Below, piece after piece: positions 12,024-24,400 of a stretch of 64,000 bases of DNA. The DNA lies in assembly GCA_038373885.1 (NCBI GenBank), contig JAWZYV010012235.1, positions 1 through 64,000 of the forward strand. Reading direction: 5' to 3'. Source of the DNA: Cheiracanthium punctorium. Lineage: Eukaryota > Arthropoda > Arachnida > Araneae > Cheiracanthiidae. The notes below the pieces were generated by a model. It was not told the DNA's origin, ran no database searches, and worked only from the letters and a program-made list of their open reading frames with translations. Position 1 is the first letter of the stretch. Every line of letters starts with the position of its first letter. The position numbers and the translations under genes were made by a program.

Positions 12024-12540
12024 CCCTTCTTTGAGTAACTTTTCATTCAGATTCAATGTAAAACCTAGTGATAAGACAGAAAAGGGAAAATAAAAGGAAT
12101 CAAGTGACATTTTTAGAGGGTGTAGTTCATAAATGTCAACCAAAAACATCCAAAATCGGAAGTCAAAAACTGAAAATTTTAGTAGTCCAGCGTAGTGCTT
12201 ACGCTCGGAGAATTTTCATAGAGGTTTCTTTTTAAAAATGATAAAGAACAGGTTAAGCCTAGTCTCAGTGTAGTGGGCTAAACTACCCCTGATGGGACAT
12301 TTGAAATAAATTTTTGACTGTTGTTTATGTATAGGGCTGCTGTATACCTGCCAAGAATTGGTACGAAACGTTTAAGAAATAAGTAAAACAAGTAATGACT
12401 TATCCTACTCTGTAATTTATTAAAATAACCTCCTAAAACAGCAAACAAGTAAGATCAAATCATGCTGAATGCATGGATTTGTGAAACACTTTCCAACTCG
12501 TCCTCATAGGAACTTCCACTTCTGCGCTAATCGAACGGTT

Positions 12541-12707
12541 CAGAGACGGCCCGAGGGGCGTGCGGGGCCCCAGGCGAAGCGCAAGAGCGGGGCCTCTTCT
12601 CTATCGTGTCTTATGAGATAGCAATAAAATGGCCCAGGAGCGGGGCCTCTATAAGCGCGGGGCCTTAGGCGATCGCCTACATGCGCAACCCCCTTGGGCC
12701 GGCCCTG
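12541..12707. mobile_element. hAT-like MITE (CAGAGACGGCCC)
   Basis: The ends CAGAGACGGCCC and GGGCCGGCCCTG are inverted repeats. The inside repeats GCGGGGCC motifs in both orientations. The flanks share ACGGTT, a shifted or decayed TSD. A piggyBac-like MITE starts at the very next TTAA (12713). Confidence 0.6.
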
Positions 12708-12716
12708 TACGGTTAA

Positions 12717-13137
12717 CCCTTTGAGGCGCAATCCTTTCCCAATGCTGAAAAAAAGGCGACAGCTGGCTGTGCTCGCGCACAGCCAGCTGTCGTCAAAAAA
12801 GGGTCTCTAGATCTGTGGCACGCGATGAACGTTTCGATCGTCCGCCATCTTGCTGGTAGCTAAGTCGAGTGATGGCAACGGCTGCCCTTTTTTTCAGCAT
12901 TGGGCAATGTGTCCAGCTGTTGTCGCATTTTTCCATTTTTCAGCAGATGTCAGTGCTGTTAAAAATAATCGTGGCAATTTTTTTAACGGGAAATGACGTG
13001 CTAAAAAGAAAAGGATTCTCGTGGAGCAATGTCACCCGCATTATTTTTATAGAAATCCAATCTATTCTTCGTGACTGGCAACAGTCAAAACGTCAGAGTT
13101 TGGTGTTCCCAGAGCGGGCATACTGCGCATTAAAGGG
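12717..13137. mobile_element. piggyBac-like foldback MITE, copy A
   Basis: It is bounded by TTAA at 12713-12716 and 13138-13141, with ends CCCTTTGAGGCGCAA and TGCGCATTAAAGGG. TTAA duplication and CCC/GGG termini are piggyBac hallmarks. Inside, 12758-12793 is a near-perfect hairpin (GACAGCTGGCTGTGC/GCACAGCCAGCTGTC, four-base loop). There is no transposase; it is non-autonomous. Confidence 0.8.
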
Positions 13138-13244
13138 TTAACCCATTCGCCTCCATCGTGTACTTCGCACGACTCATTCCTTCCCTCATGGAGAGTTTAG
13201 GAAGAATACAGAACAAAATAGTGACAGTCTCGTATATAGTTTAA

Positions 13245-13704
13245 CCCTTGGAAGCGCAACCATTTCCCAATGCTGTAAAAGAAGAGCAGCCGTTTCCATC
13301 GCTCGATTTAACAACCAGCAAGATGGCTGTCGTTCGAATCGTTCATCGCGTGCTACAGATCTAGAGACCATTTTTTATGACACAGCTGGCTGTGCGTTAC
13401 TGGTAGTTAAATCGAGCGAAGACAACGGCTGCCCTTCTTTCAGCATTGGGCAGTCTATATCAATGTATTTCCATCATATTCTCCATTTTTTAGCAGATGC
13501 CAGTTCTGTTAAAAATAATCCTGACAATTTTACACATAATCGACAATTCTTACGGGAAATGATATGCTAAACAGTAAAGGATTCTCTTGTAACTATGTCG
13601 CCCATAGGTATTTTTATAGAAATCAAATTTACTCTTCGTGACTGACAACAATCAAAATGTCAGAGTTTTGTGTCCTCACAGCAAGGACCCTGCGCGTTAA
13701 AGGG
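13245..13704. mobile_element. piggyBac-like MITE, copy B
   Basis: It starts after TTAA at 13241-13244 and ends CTGCGCGTTAAAGGG, followed by TTAT (a mutated TTAA). The body matches copy A (CCAATGCTG, ATCTAGAGACC, CAGCTGGCTGTG). It is more diverged than the copies at 35.6 and 36.8 kb. Confidence 0.75.
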
Positions 13705-13746
13705 TTATGGGACATAATAACCCTAGTTATGCATAGCACTTATTGT

Positions 13747-14219
13747 CAGTGGCGCACACAAGGGGGGGGTCCAGGGGGTCTGGACCCCCCCCCCATCGAC
13801 TTTGATTTTTTTTTTCGATTGATTATTACCCTATATCTATAGTAAATAAAATGATTCCAAAAAAAGGTAGCAATAGTTTCAGTTCTAATAAATAAAAAAG
13901 AAATTTTTTTCTCGTTTTCCTCAACTTTTCAAAAACGAACTGAAAGAGAACATAAAACACCATCTTGTTCTCAAAACTGTACAACTATTATTTTGCTTCC
14001 TATTGTATTGTGTAGTGTATTCTTAGGGAACTGGATGGGGCGAGTTTTGATGAATTCCATCTAATGAAAACGAGTTCTTTCATCACTGATTTTTGTCAAT
14101 CTGGAACATCCCTAAAAGTTGGAAACCCCCCCCCCCCCCAAACTGTAAAAGGTTGACCCCCCCAAACTGTAAAAGTTGTACCCCCCCCCCCCCAGCCAAA
14201 AATCCTGTGTGCGCGCCTG
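13747..14219. mobile_element. hAT-like element, 473 bp
   Basis: The ends CAGTGGCGCACACAAGG and CCTGTGTGCGCGCCTG are flanked by a perfect 8-bp TSD, CTTATTGT (13739-13746 and 14220-14227). Long C and G runs lie just inside the ends. No transposase is present. Confidence 0.85.
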
Positions 14220-14227
14220 CTTATTGT

Positions 14228-16811
14228 ATCAGTTGATTATATAACTGGCAAGAAGATATTTTTATTTTAAAAAAATTCTCATACAGCACAAACAACATTT
14301 AAAATGCATTTTTTTTTATTTATCAAAAAAATATATACAGTGAATAACAAAAACATGTACAAGAAACAACACTGCAAAACACAGCGAGACTAGTTGGCAT
14401 TACAAAAAAGAAATACGCACTATTCAACTTTTAAAAATATTACAATCTATGTACATGATTTCTTTCACTTCAAATGCAGTTAATCTTTAACTCATTCCAA
14501 ACTTTGGTTCATACAATCAACTAGTATAGTACAAATACTTATTCGTTCACAACACAATAATTTCGCTGAGAAATTTACACTATTTTTTTAGAAATCTGTT
14601 CAAACGCTTTACTGAAGCTTCTTTTTATATGTGGAGTTTGATTGTACAGTACAACCACAATAATCGTAAGTGAAGGATGCCTGTATGGATGTCACTGTCT
14701 GTTTGGATTAGCGAAAATCGGAAATTCTAGTATAAATAAATTATAAAACCTGCGGACAAAATAGATAGAGCATAAACTGTAAGCATAAAACTATCTCATT
14801 TTGTAAACGCTCAAGAAATTGTACTTAAAATTATAAAAGAACTTTGCGAATACACGCATACATAAAAATAAAACAGTACAAACATTTCAGGTGGTACAAA
14901 GGGTTACCCTTAAAAAACTCGCGCTTCTGCGCAGTAAGGAAGCTTTCCTACATTTCTTGCCTTTGAGGAAGTAAGTACTAATGCAGATGAAGAAGAGTGG
15001 GCACTTTGATCTCGCGAAATGCCTGTAATGCTTTGTTTTTATAAATTTATGTTGTTTACAAAGTTTTTTTTATTAATTTTAACCATTTATTATTACATTT
15101 TTAAAGTATTCTTATTTAATGGTAACGTCCTTTATGAGACGTTGTCGGGATATTGCTTCATCAAAAAGATTAGCATAATTTCGCCAGTAAAATTTTTCAA
15201 TGTTCTTTTTTAAAATTTTATTTTAATTTCATTTTTTCCGTAATTAAAATATAAATAATATTTGTTCGGATTATCTGACGTTTAAACTTACAGGGTTCAA
15301 CTGCATGTATTATATTTTCTCATTGTTAGTAAAAGAAAAATTCATATTCACAATTTAAGTATGTATTAAGTTAATGCATAGTCATAAAAGTGCTCATTAT
15401 TTATTTATTTATTTTTAATTCCAATGCAGCAGGCGAGTAATGAACACAGTTCTATAGCCAGGTGGATACAGAGCACAAATTGCAAAGGGAAGGAAAAAAG
15501 GAAAGCACACATATCTTTTAGATCTGCAAATTCCCCTCGCTATTAGACGTTATTTTAGAGATTGTCGGAATCGATGGATTTCGCTCAGAAATCAAATAAG
15601 AAGTGAATATAGTAGAGATACTCGTAGATAGTAGAGTAATGTGGTAGTGAAAATTCACTTGCGAATAAATGATGAAAGGAAAAAAAATGCACCTTCTAAT
15701 ACTTAAAAAGTTTTGAAAGGCCGGTCTGCAAAATCCTCAATTCTCGTAAGTGGTACTGAATGGAGATTGTTACAATACCGGGAAGGAAGCCGTGATCTAT
15801 CAGGAAAAACTGCAAGGAACACTATCAAGGGCGACATCGAAGGAAATACGCGTGCGAAGTTTGCAAGTCGGACATCGCGAACTTCGCAACTCAAAGGCCA
15901 AAATGGACATACAGAAATCTCCAAACTACGGTAGCTGTAGAAGAAGGGGTGTGTGGATGGACTGTGAGATAGGAGTAGTCAGTTACAAGAGCACTTTATG
16001 GTCTATGTTTTCATTTCAAGTACAGTTTGCTAATGAGCTAATATGCTTCGCGGTATCTCAAGCGACGTCACGTCCACTAACCCTAATAAGAATCACTATG
16101 CCACACACTTAAGCGGCACAAGTTGCAAAAATGCATCTATAGATAAAGAAGGCTCAGGCTGCGCAAGCTGCAACTCCCCACCACCAGGATACAAGATGCA
16201 AGCAAAATGCTCACCATCTGTCTAACAAAAGCGCAAGTCAGCAATATAGCACGGTGAATACTATTTATTTGGATAAATAAGTATATAATATATTCTGAGA
16301 AATATTCATGAGCTGCAAAGATGTAACATGTTCCATCCGAGCTGAGTAAGACTTTTTTTTTTTTTTTTTTTTTGCTTGCATCTTTAGTGTGTGGATTCCG
16401 CATACTTAATATGTGTTCCAGGAAAGCTACAGAAATCGTGCGGCTGTGGGTGAATCGCCCAAGGCGAGTTTTTAATGATATCAGTAATGGCCATTCTGAA
16501 GTTTTATGCTATCTATTTGAAGGAACGATTAAAACTTACAATTTAATTCCTGTATATATTGGGGGAGGGCAAAAAAGGGATGTCATTACTCAGTTACTCA
16601 ACTATTTGGCCTCGCAAATACGTAATACTTAAGGCCAAGCATCCTTTCAATCCATTGCTAAAACCTCTCATTAAATCATCACTAACTCTAACTAAACCAG
16701 ACATTGCGTAACTTCATTCATATCAAACTGCCTGCACTGTCAGTGAAGAAATCTTTCCATTCGCCATTTTGTCCGTCATCTGGAGTGAATGTCTCAGTTC
16801 CGGTTGCCATG
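14228..16811 (-). other. Downstream region, possible 3' UTR
   Basis: No gene can be supported. The stretch lies directly downstream of the stop codon of the main gene and may hold its 3' UTR. Candidate AATAAA signals on the minus strand are at 16269-16264 and near 14315. A plus-strand T-run at 16350-16373 is an A-run on the transcript strand. The open frames at 15713-16112 show no recognisable motif. Confidence 0.35.
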
Positions 16812-17288
16812 TTACAGGGCTAGTTTTCTGGGAGCAACAATACCCGATCTGCGATAGCCGTACCTGGGATACACGTGATGCCGAGCGGGGAACGCGTGAA
16901 GATCATAGTACAGCGAACCTGCACTAGTGGCGTGCTGCTTTGGTTTTGACAGCAAGTATTCGTAATCGTGGAGGCCGAAGTCTTCCACCAGTGATTTGGC
17001 GGATATGCGACCTTTGGAGGAGTAGGATGAAGGCCTGAATGGGACAACCACGGGCTCTTTGTGCTTCTGCAGAAGTACCGAAAGGGATTTCTCCTTTTCC
17101 GGGGACAGTTCTAATGAGGCATGCTCGTAGGCAGAAGTCAGCCGGGGACTGATGTTCCCGTACTGAGTGCTGTATGAACGGCTGGCCACTGGACTGCTTT
17201 TCTTCGCTTTGTTGGCAATAGATGAAAGATCAACAATTCTCGGATATCCCGTTGCATGTGATAATGAACTGTAGGAGGATGGATGAAC
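16812..17288 (-). CDS. Main gene, terminal coding exon 7
   Basis: It follows acceptor TTTTTATTTGTAG at phase 0 and encodes residues 551-708, ending at the stop at 16814-16812. It is rich in Ser, Tyr, Lys and Arg. A conserved-looking core, SLVEDFGLHDYEYLLSKPK (649-667), precedes a His/Tyr/Arg-rich tail. The 477 bp stay open with balanced base composition in an AT-rich setting. Confidence 0.85.
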   Translation of the reverse strand, partial: VHPSSYSSLSHATGYPRIVDLSSIANKAKKSSPVASRSYSTQYGNISPRLTSAYEHASLELSPEKEKSLSVLLQKHKEPVVVPFRPSSYSSKGRISAKSLVEDFGLHDYEYLLSKPKQHATSAGSLYYDLHAFPARHHVYPRYGYRRSGIVAPRKLAL

Positions 17289-20200
17289 CTACAAATAAAA
17301 ATGGACTGTAGTGCAGTGTGAAAAAGATAAATTATGCCTCATCCATTTATAAACTAAACTTTCGTCCAACTGAAAAGTCTTTTTTCTTTCTGAACACGTA
17401 TCATGTAAAGAAAGTATTGTAATCATAAAAAAATTCGGCTTTGGAATTTTTAATATTTACACGCTTTGAGGTCTTTTAAATTCATTTATGCTGTTTCTAA
17501 GGTGATGTACGTAATGTATGTATGTGTGTGTGCGTGTGTGTGTGAGTGAGCACGACAGCTCCTAAACGCTGATCCGACTGAGCTCAAATTGGATATGTGT
17601 ATTATAGACCACGGTCACACCACCTGTATGGATTTTGGTACTTTTATTTTTTGTACAGGCCACCAAAAAACATTTCTTTTACATTGCGGCCTATACACAA
17701 AAAACATTTAAAGAGCACTAGTGTCTACATCATGCATTTATTTGAGCTCGAATTAGGTACGCGTTAACTTGTCCGTCCCTTCTTATAGGGTAACGATGGT
17801 CACCTATTGTGTGTCCTGTAACAAAATGGCCAATACTTCGGGAATGAGAAGTGGCGAATAACTGATGGCCAAGTGCCTGCCCTTGAGGGGAAAAAAATCT
17901 TTGTGAGCTTCTGTAAAAGAGCTATAAATGCAACCCGCACTAGTATTTTTTATGGAGAAATTTCTATAGCAAACATCAAAAGCATACGTAAATTTTTTGT
18001 AAAGCCAAGATTGCTTAGGGAAGTTGTAGCACAGACAGAAAGCAAACTGAAATTTCTTTTATTGGAAATGGAGCAACTTCTTAAAAACGTACTTCAAATC
18101 AATGCAACTCATAGACCTTGCCCGTCTGAGACAAGTCACCAGTGTTATGTGTCCAGCAATCTTAATAGGTCCGAAAGATAACATTTTCAAAAGGGAATGA
18201 ATAGAGTAAGTTGTCTAATGGTACATGCAATAAATATAAAAAAAAGAACTTTTAAGGCTTTAACAAGCATGTAAAAAAAAAGAAAAGAAAAAAGCTTAAC
18301 GTGTTTTAGATATACTAGTAGTATCTTCTAAGAATTTCGACTAAGAATTCGAATAGCGCTTGCACAAAGGGATGTGGCTGTCGGATGGGCCATGAGGGCC
18401 TGCTCCACTCCCCACCCCTGACATTTCGGATTTTTGTTAGTTTGATGTCAATAATCAAGCTTTTTTGTGAGAAAACATACCTTTTCCATCTTTTGGACCA
18501 CCTAACGAAATTTTTTTCTCGCTACGCCCTTGCATGCAATACTTCGAGTATGAAAATAAAAATATTTTATGTGAAGCTTTTGTAAAAGGGATCTATGATA
18601 GTCGATTTGATGGATGTTGAGAATTGACTTTAACAGAGTATAAAAACAAACAAAATGTAATTTACCTTGATGGGAAGAGATTTGCGTGCTGCAGTAGTCA
18701 CATCATAAGGAGACAGATATTGTGGTTTTCTTACGTACACCAATTTAGGTTCATACTTTATAGACCCGGTGTAACTAGGAACAACTGTCTGAGGTCCACC
18801 GTACACGATGGCTCCTTTAGAGTAGGTCTTCACTTCAGGCTGCTCTTCGTAGTCTGCCTCTACTTTTGGAATGTATGGAACGGGTCCCACATCAGACGAG
18901 TCGTCTATGGAATAGGCCTGTGACTGCAGTGTAAAAGAAAATAATCGCGTAAGAACTCAACCGTTTCAGATTCACAATTAAGAGACACATAAGATTAAGC
19001 AAAAGGAGAGGCTTCTAAACTAGAAGCGATAAAGAAGTGATGGAATCAGGCTTCGCGAAATCAGCATAATCTGATCCTTTTACAAGGATGGCTATTCAGA
19101 ATTTTTATCCGCCCTCAAGAATCATTACTCACCTAGTTAAGTTCTTATTACACACTGCATTCATTAATTATGCATTGAAATGTGGAAATGCATTACAAAA
19201 AAGCAACAAACGAAGACCAAATCACCGTACTATGCATAGTAGGTATAAAATTGTAGGAATACAGTCGAATCCTATTTTAAGGAAGTCCAAGGAACCAGAG
19301 AAATCATTTCACCCCTAACGAAATAAATTTCGCTGTACCGGTATTGTATCTGCATATTGTATTCGATTTGGGGATTCCCAAAGTGCTATAGCGAGGTTTC
19401 AGTTGTAACGGAATTCGCTAAAACAGGATTCGACTGTACTAACAGAAATTTTTTACCTTTGTCGCATTATATTTTTGTTTGATGACACTTAATACGTCGC
19501 ATGCATGCCAGGTCTTATATGAAACCAATGTTCAATTGTATGGTGCAGCATCAAGTTTGCTTGCGTTGTTTCCATTTACAGTATATAATCTGCATTATTG
19601 CATCTTAAACAGCCTGTTTTATTTTGGAATGCGAGTTTTTTCAGTGGGGTAAATAACAATATTTTGAAGATCGTCGGTTTTAATTATAAACAAATAGTCG
19701 CCCGTCCAAGAGAACGACGCGACGACTTCAGAAATTTTATCATGCCTGTGACGTGGAAACCTGGCCAGCACGGAAGGACGAGAGATTTCACGAAGCTTAG
19801 ATTCAACCATTTTTGTATGAAAAAGTATCTATGTGTATAAAACAAAATAAGAATTTCATTGGTAAATTTACGTGAAACAGACTGAAATATCCACTTCGTG
19901 CACTAAACCAGCGGAACCAATCTTCAAAAAAAACGTTTGTTCGTCTGTGACGGATTGTTGTTTGAGAAAAAGGAGAAAATGTCTGATGTGAATAAAATGA
20001 AATTTGGTAGTGTAAATGATTACACGCATCTTAAAATAAATTTTTTTTTCAAAAGTTTGAATACTCTTTTATTAAATTTTGTGAAAATTTTGTTCGCGCA
20101 TAAAGCAAAAACAGGTATTTTATATGAGAGTGCAGTAAAATGTGATCGATGTGAAACATGATCGATGCTTACGTAATTTACGATATAGAGCTTCAATCTT

Positions 20201-21394
20201 TTGTAAAGTTTTAAATACTTTTGAAAATCTTGTACAGTTTTTTTAGCTCAAGACGGGAAAACGGCTGAGACAAATAAAATGTTATTTGTTTGCAAATGGT
20301 TTGTAATAGTATACGGATAGGTTAGTTAACTTAAAACAGATTTCAAAATTTTGATTAAGTTAACAAAATGAGAAAAAAATGCTGTCGGTTTTTGCCTGGG
20401 CACCGAAAAAAAGTGAGCAAAGTGTTAATGGACTTACTCTGGCATACTTAGCTTTGTATTACGAAGTCATCACTATGGCTAAATCTTTGAAGTTAGCGAA
20501 TGCATACTTTGCGGGATTTATTCCATCAAGTTTAGCTTTCAGGACATAAAAAACTTTTGAGCAGTTCTTAAAAAAAAAACAACAACAAAAAATTACTTCA
20601 GTGACTCGAAAAAATTTTAAATGTCGCTTTAAAAACTATGCAGGGTGTTTCAGAATTCATTATCGATATTGGTTAGGGAGATAGGAATTAAGATAAGAAA
20701 ACTATTTCACGGAAAACATGAATGCAAATGAACATATAAGACGCTTTGTGTACAACTGTCATCCATGTGCAAGGCTGTGTGATGTCATGTAGTTGGGCAA
20801 CATGAGTTAGTTAAATTATGTAAAAAAACTTAAGAAAAAAGTAGTAAGAAAAAAAATTAACTGTGCACATTTTTATTGGATTTACAAGAGAAGATGAGGT
20901 GCTCGAAATTTGACAGAGTGCATGCGTCATACATCACATGGATTACCCGCCTTTCCGAAATTGAGGCAGCAACTGATATGTTAGTTACAAGATGCAATGC
21001 ACTTCAAGCAGGGTTCTCGTACACCATATTTTCCATCGCACCCCATACAAAGAGTCGATTGGAGATAAATGCTGTGACAATGATGGCCAATGTATTGGTC
21101 CACTGTGACCTATGGATTGAGTTCTAAATTTTTATGTCAGGTAACCACATATCTTTTGCGAAATGTGCAGTAGCAGTACCGTTATGCTTAAGGTGACCAT
21201 ATGGCCTGTTTTGAACGGGACAGTCCCGTTTTTAGGTGGCTTGTCCCGTTGTCCCCAAGCACAGCTTCGGGACATAGTAATGTCCCGTTTTCAGAAAATC
21301 CTGCAATGTCCCGTTTTTATTAAGAGAGCAACCCACGGTAACGATTTCAATAAAGACCGCTAAAAATCTAAAATCATCCAACGGCAGTGTCTGT

Positions 21395-21426
<32 letters not shown>

Positions 21427-24400
21427 CCTTCCTTCCTCCCCTCTCGAGAAGACAAGGAAAGGCCGGGGGGGAGGATGTATTGTTTTTGTGTTTGTTCTTT
21501 CAATGTTCTTTTTTTTTTTCTTCAACTATTTCAATTTATTTCTTTTTTTAAAGTCATGTTCCTCTTTGCTTATTCCTCCCCCTCCCCTGATCTCCACTTT
21601 ATTTTCCCTTTTCACTCTGGTTTTCTAAGAATTTTTTTCCTTCCGAATGACAACTTACTTTTTTCTGTGTGTCCTTTTGTTTACATTTCTCACTTTCCTA
21701 CCTTCCTGCCTTGTGTCGGAGGGTGTTTTTGAAGTAGGGCCTTACCCCTTGTACCACCTGAAACGTACGTCTTGCACTATTTTTTTTAGCATATGATATG
21801 TGTATTTATAGTATATGTGTATATAATTTTTTAAAATTTTATTTTGATTTTAACATTAACAGAAGCTTTTTTGCGCGTTTTCTTAACAACTAAAGGATAC
21901 CCAGACCTGTCAATTCAGTCTCCCTACACTATTACCTTAAAAACAGTAGATGTCCCGTTTTGTAGGAAAAAATAAATGGTCACGTTAGTTATGCTGGATC
22001 TAAATTCGAGGAAGAATAATTGCAAAAACCTTATTAATAAGGCCGGTAATACAGTCTGATGAAATGTGGGATGGCTTGATCTACGAAAAAATACAGACAG
22101 ATTTGCTCACGAATTAAGGTTGAATACAAAACACTCTCTACCACGTCGTTGTCTCTATTTGTTTGTGCTCATACTTTTATATGTGAAATAGTTTTATTCT
22201 TTCCCAATCTCCACGCCAAATACTGATGAATTCAAAAGCACCCTGTGTTTTATCGCTGCTCAAAAGCCATGAAGTGAATGTTGATTTGCAAGAACATTCT
22301 GAAGGACATTTCCTGTATTAGAATGTTATTGACTGAAATTTCGAAGCTCGCCAAAACATATTAACAATCCTTTAAAACGAAGGGTACTTCAGCTAGAAAT
22401 TAAATGTTTTCTTACATTTGGACTATCATACTCCGAATGTTCATAGGAGACTTGCTTGACTACTGGCTTCAGCACTTTGTAGTTGACATGCCTGATCTCA
22501 GTTTTGACTTGAGGTTTTACAGGCTCTTGCAAAGCATACGCTGGAGCATGTTGCACTGTGGTTACTTTTGCTGGATACCGAATGACCTTCGGCTGTACGT
22601 ACACTTGTTTCTCAACTACTGGCCTGTGAAAAGAAAAATTAGTCTACTGTATGAGATTACTGGCAAGTTTTTTTTAAACCTGTGCATTTAATACAAATAA
22701 TATTCAAGCCACTTTTTGCATTTTGTTCTTCGAGAATAATGCGTTTTCTCTACCATAAAAAACCACACTCATCTGAAAATCGTGAATAGAAATCCGATTT
22801 ATTTTTGAATTGTAGAGTTGATGTACATTTATAAAAAGGGTCCTAAGACTGACATAGTTAAACTTTTAGCGTAAACTAATACAGAATTTTGGTACTGCTT
22901 GGTTAGCCGTAAGCATTTTTTTTAAGTACTTCTTTTAAAACATCTCTGTCCCCCCAAAACTAAGCCGAACACGTTCAAGTAAAATTATTTGCATTCAAAA
23001 TACAATGTACAAAAGTATTTTTACTGAAAGAATTACTAAAAAGAAATTTTTATGCTTGCTGGATTAATCGCTTGTTCCAAAACATGGGGATTTCTTTGAG
23101 AATTTATCCAAATGGATCCATAAGTAATCTTCACTACATAAATTCGGCGAGGTACGACTCAAGGGGTACTGATGTTTTTAATTTCTTTACTCTCCACTAC
23201 CCGAAGTCGCTCAATTTTCTGTGTATTTGCACCAGCGAAGGGATAGACAAAATAATACTTGTGGTTGACTTTGAAATTCTCTAGACCCTTTCCTTCCATT
23301 TTAGTGGTGCAGTACTTAAATCTATCTTGGAAATGACGCTTAATGGTTCACGTTAAGTTTATACGCAATTTACATTTTCAATTATTTGGCTTATATTGGC
23401 GTACTCACTTGCGCACAGCTGACCGAAAAGTACCAGATTTTTTAAAGAATTGAATGGCACTAAGCAGCAAAACAAAGCTCACCTGATATTAGCTTTTATT
23501 TACTTTGCGCTAACTTTACAAGGTCATATTTTTCATATGCACCTTATTAATGAGGATGTATTGTAGTTGTTCTCGATAAATCTTCAAAAGTTATTAAGTA
23601 TTAGAAATTTCGAAATCTTTCCAGTGTCAAAGCTACAGAACAAGTGCTTGCGCATGTACCTACACATGTAATACATTCGTTGATACAAGGATAGAGTAAA
23701 AATAAATCCCATTTTAAATCTAATACTAATTAAAATAAATCTCATTTTTGGTCTAGACTCAAATGTCTTTCTGCCACTGTAAAGCAACTTTCCTGCTTAG
23801 GAAATGTAAAATCTTTATAGTATTTATGATGATTTATAATGAGTGTGTGATACTTTATCTTGATTTTTTTTCTCCATCGTCTAACTACATGATGCATCTT
23901 ATGGCTTTCCAAAAAATTAGATAATTTTCCTGTTAATATTTTAAACATTCACTTGAAATTTCAAAAACTGGTTTTGTACTCATCCATTGAATATTTAAAG
24001 TATTAGCAGAAAAATCCAAATTTCTGATAATTAGTGACTCTGCACGCAGGAAAATCTTGTACGCTTCGTTAGTTGATGTCCGATTGGATATGTAATGAAG
24101 ATGATTGTGCAGTACAGTTGAAGTTTTATGTCTACTTTTGGTATGTTTATTATTTAAATGTAATCGAACGATTTTGATACTTTTTGCACAGTCCGATAAA
24201 GTTAAGCCCCGATGTCTGACTTAAGAAGTATTTTAGACAAAAATCCACGTAGGGCCATACCATCCTTTTAACGTATGTAAAGGAAAATAATCACAGACAA
24301 AATGCATGATGAGGGCAGCCTCATAAATTTCGTAGCCTAAGGGTGTTGAAAGTGTTTAATCCGACTCTGTGTACAGAAGATATCGCCTAAACGTCAGAGA

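Noticed and set aside
15713..16112. Overlapping plus-strand open frames, up to 120 codons
   Set aside because: No motif, no splice support and overlapping frames on both strands; the region may instead be 3' UTR of the main gene on the other strand.
20876..21127. Plus-strand open frame of 83 codons
   Set aside because: It is the antisense of a DDE transposase remnant.
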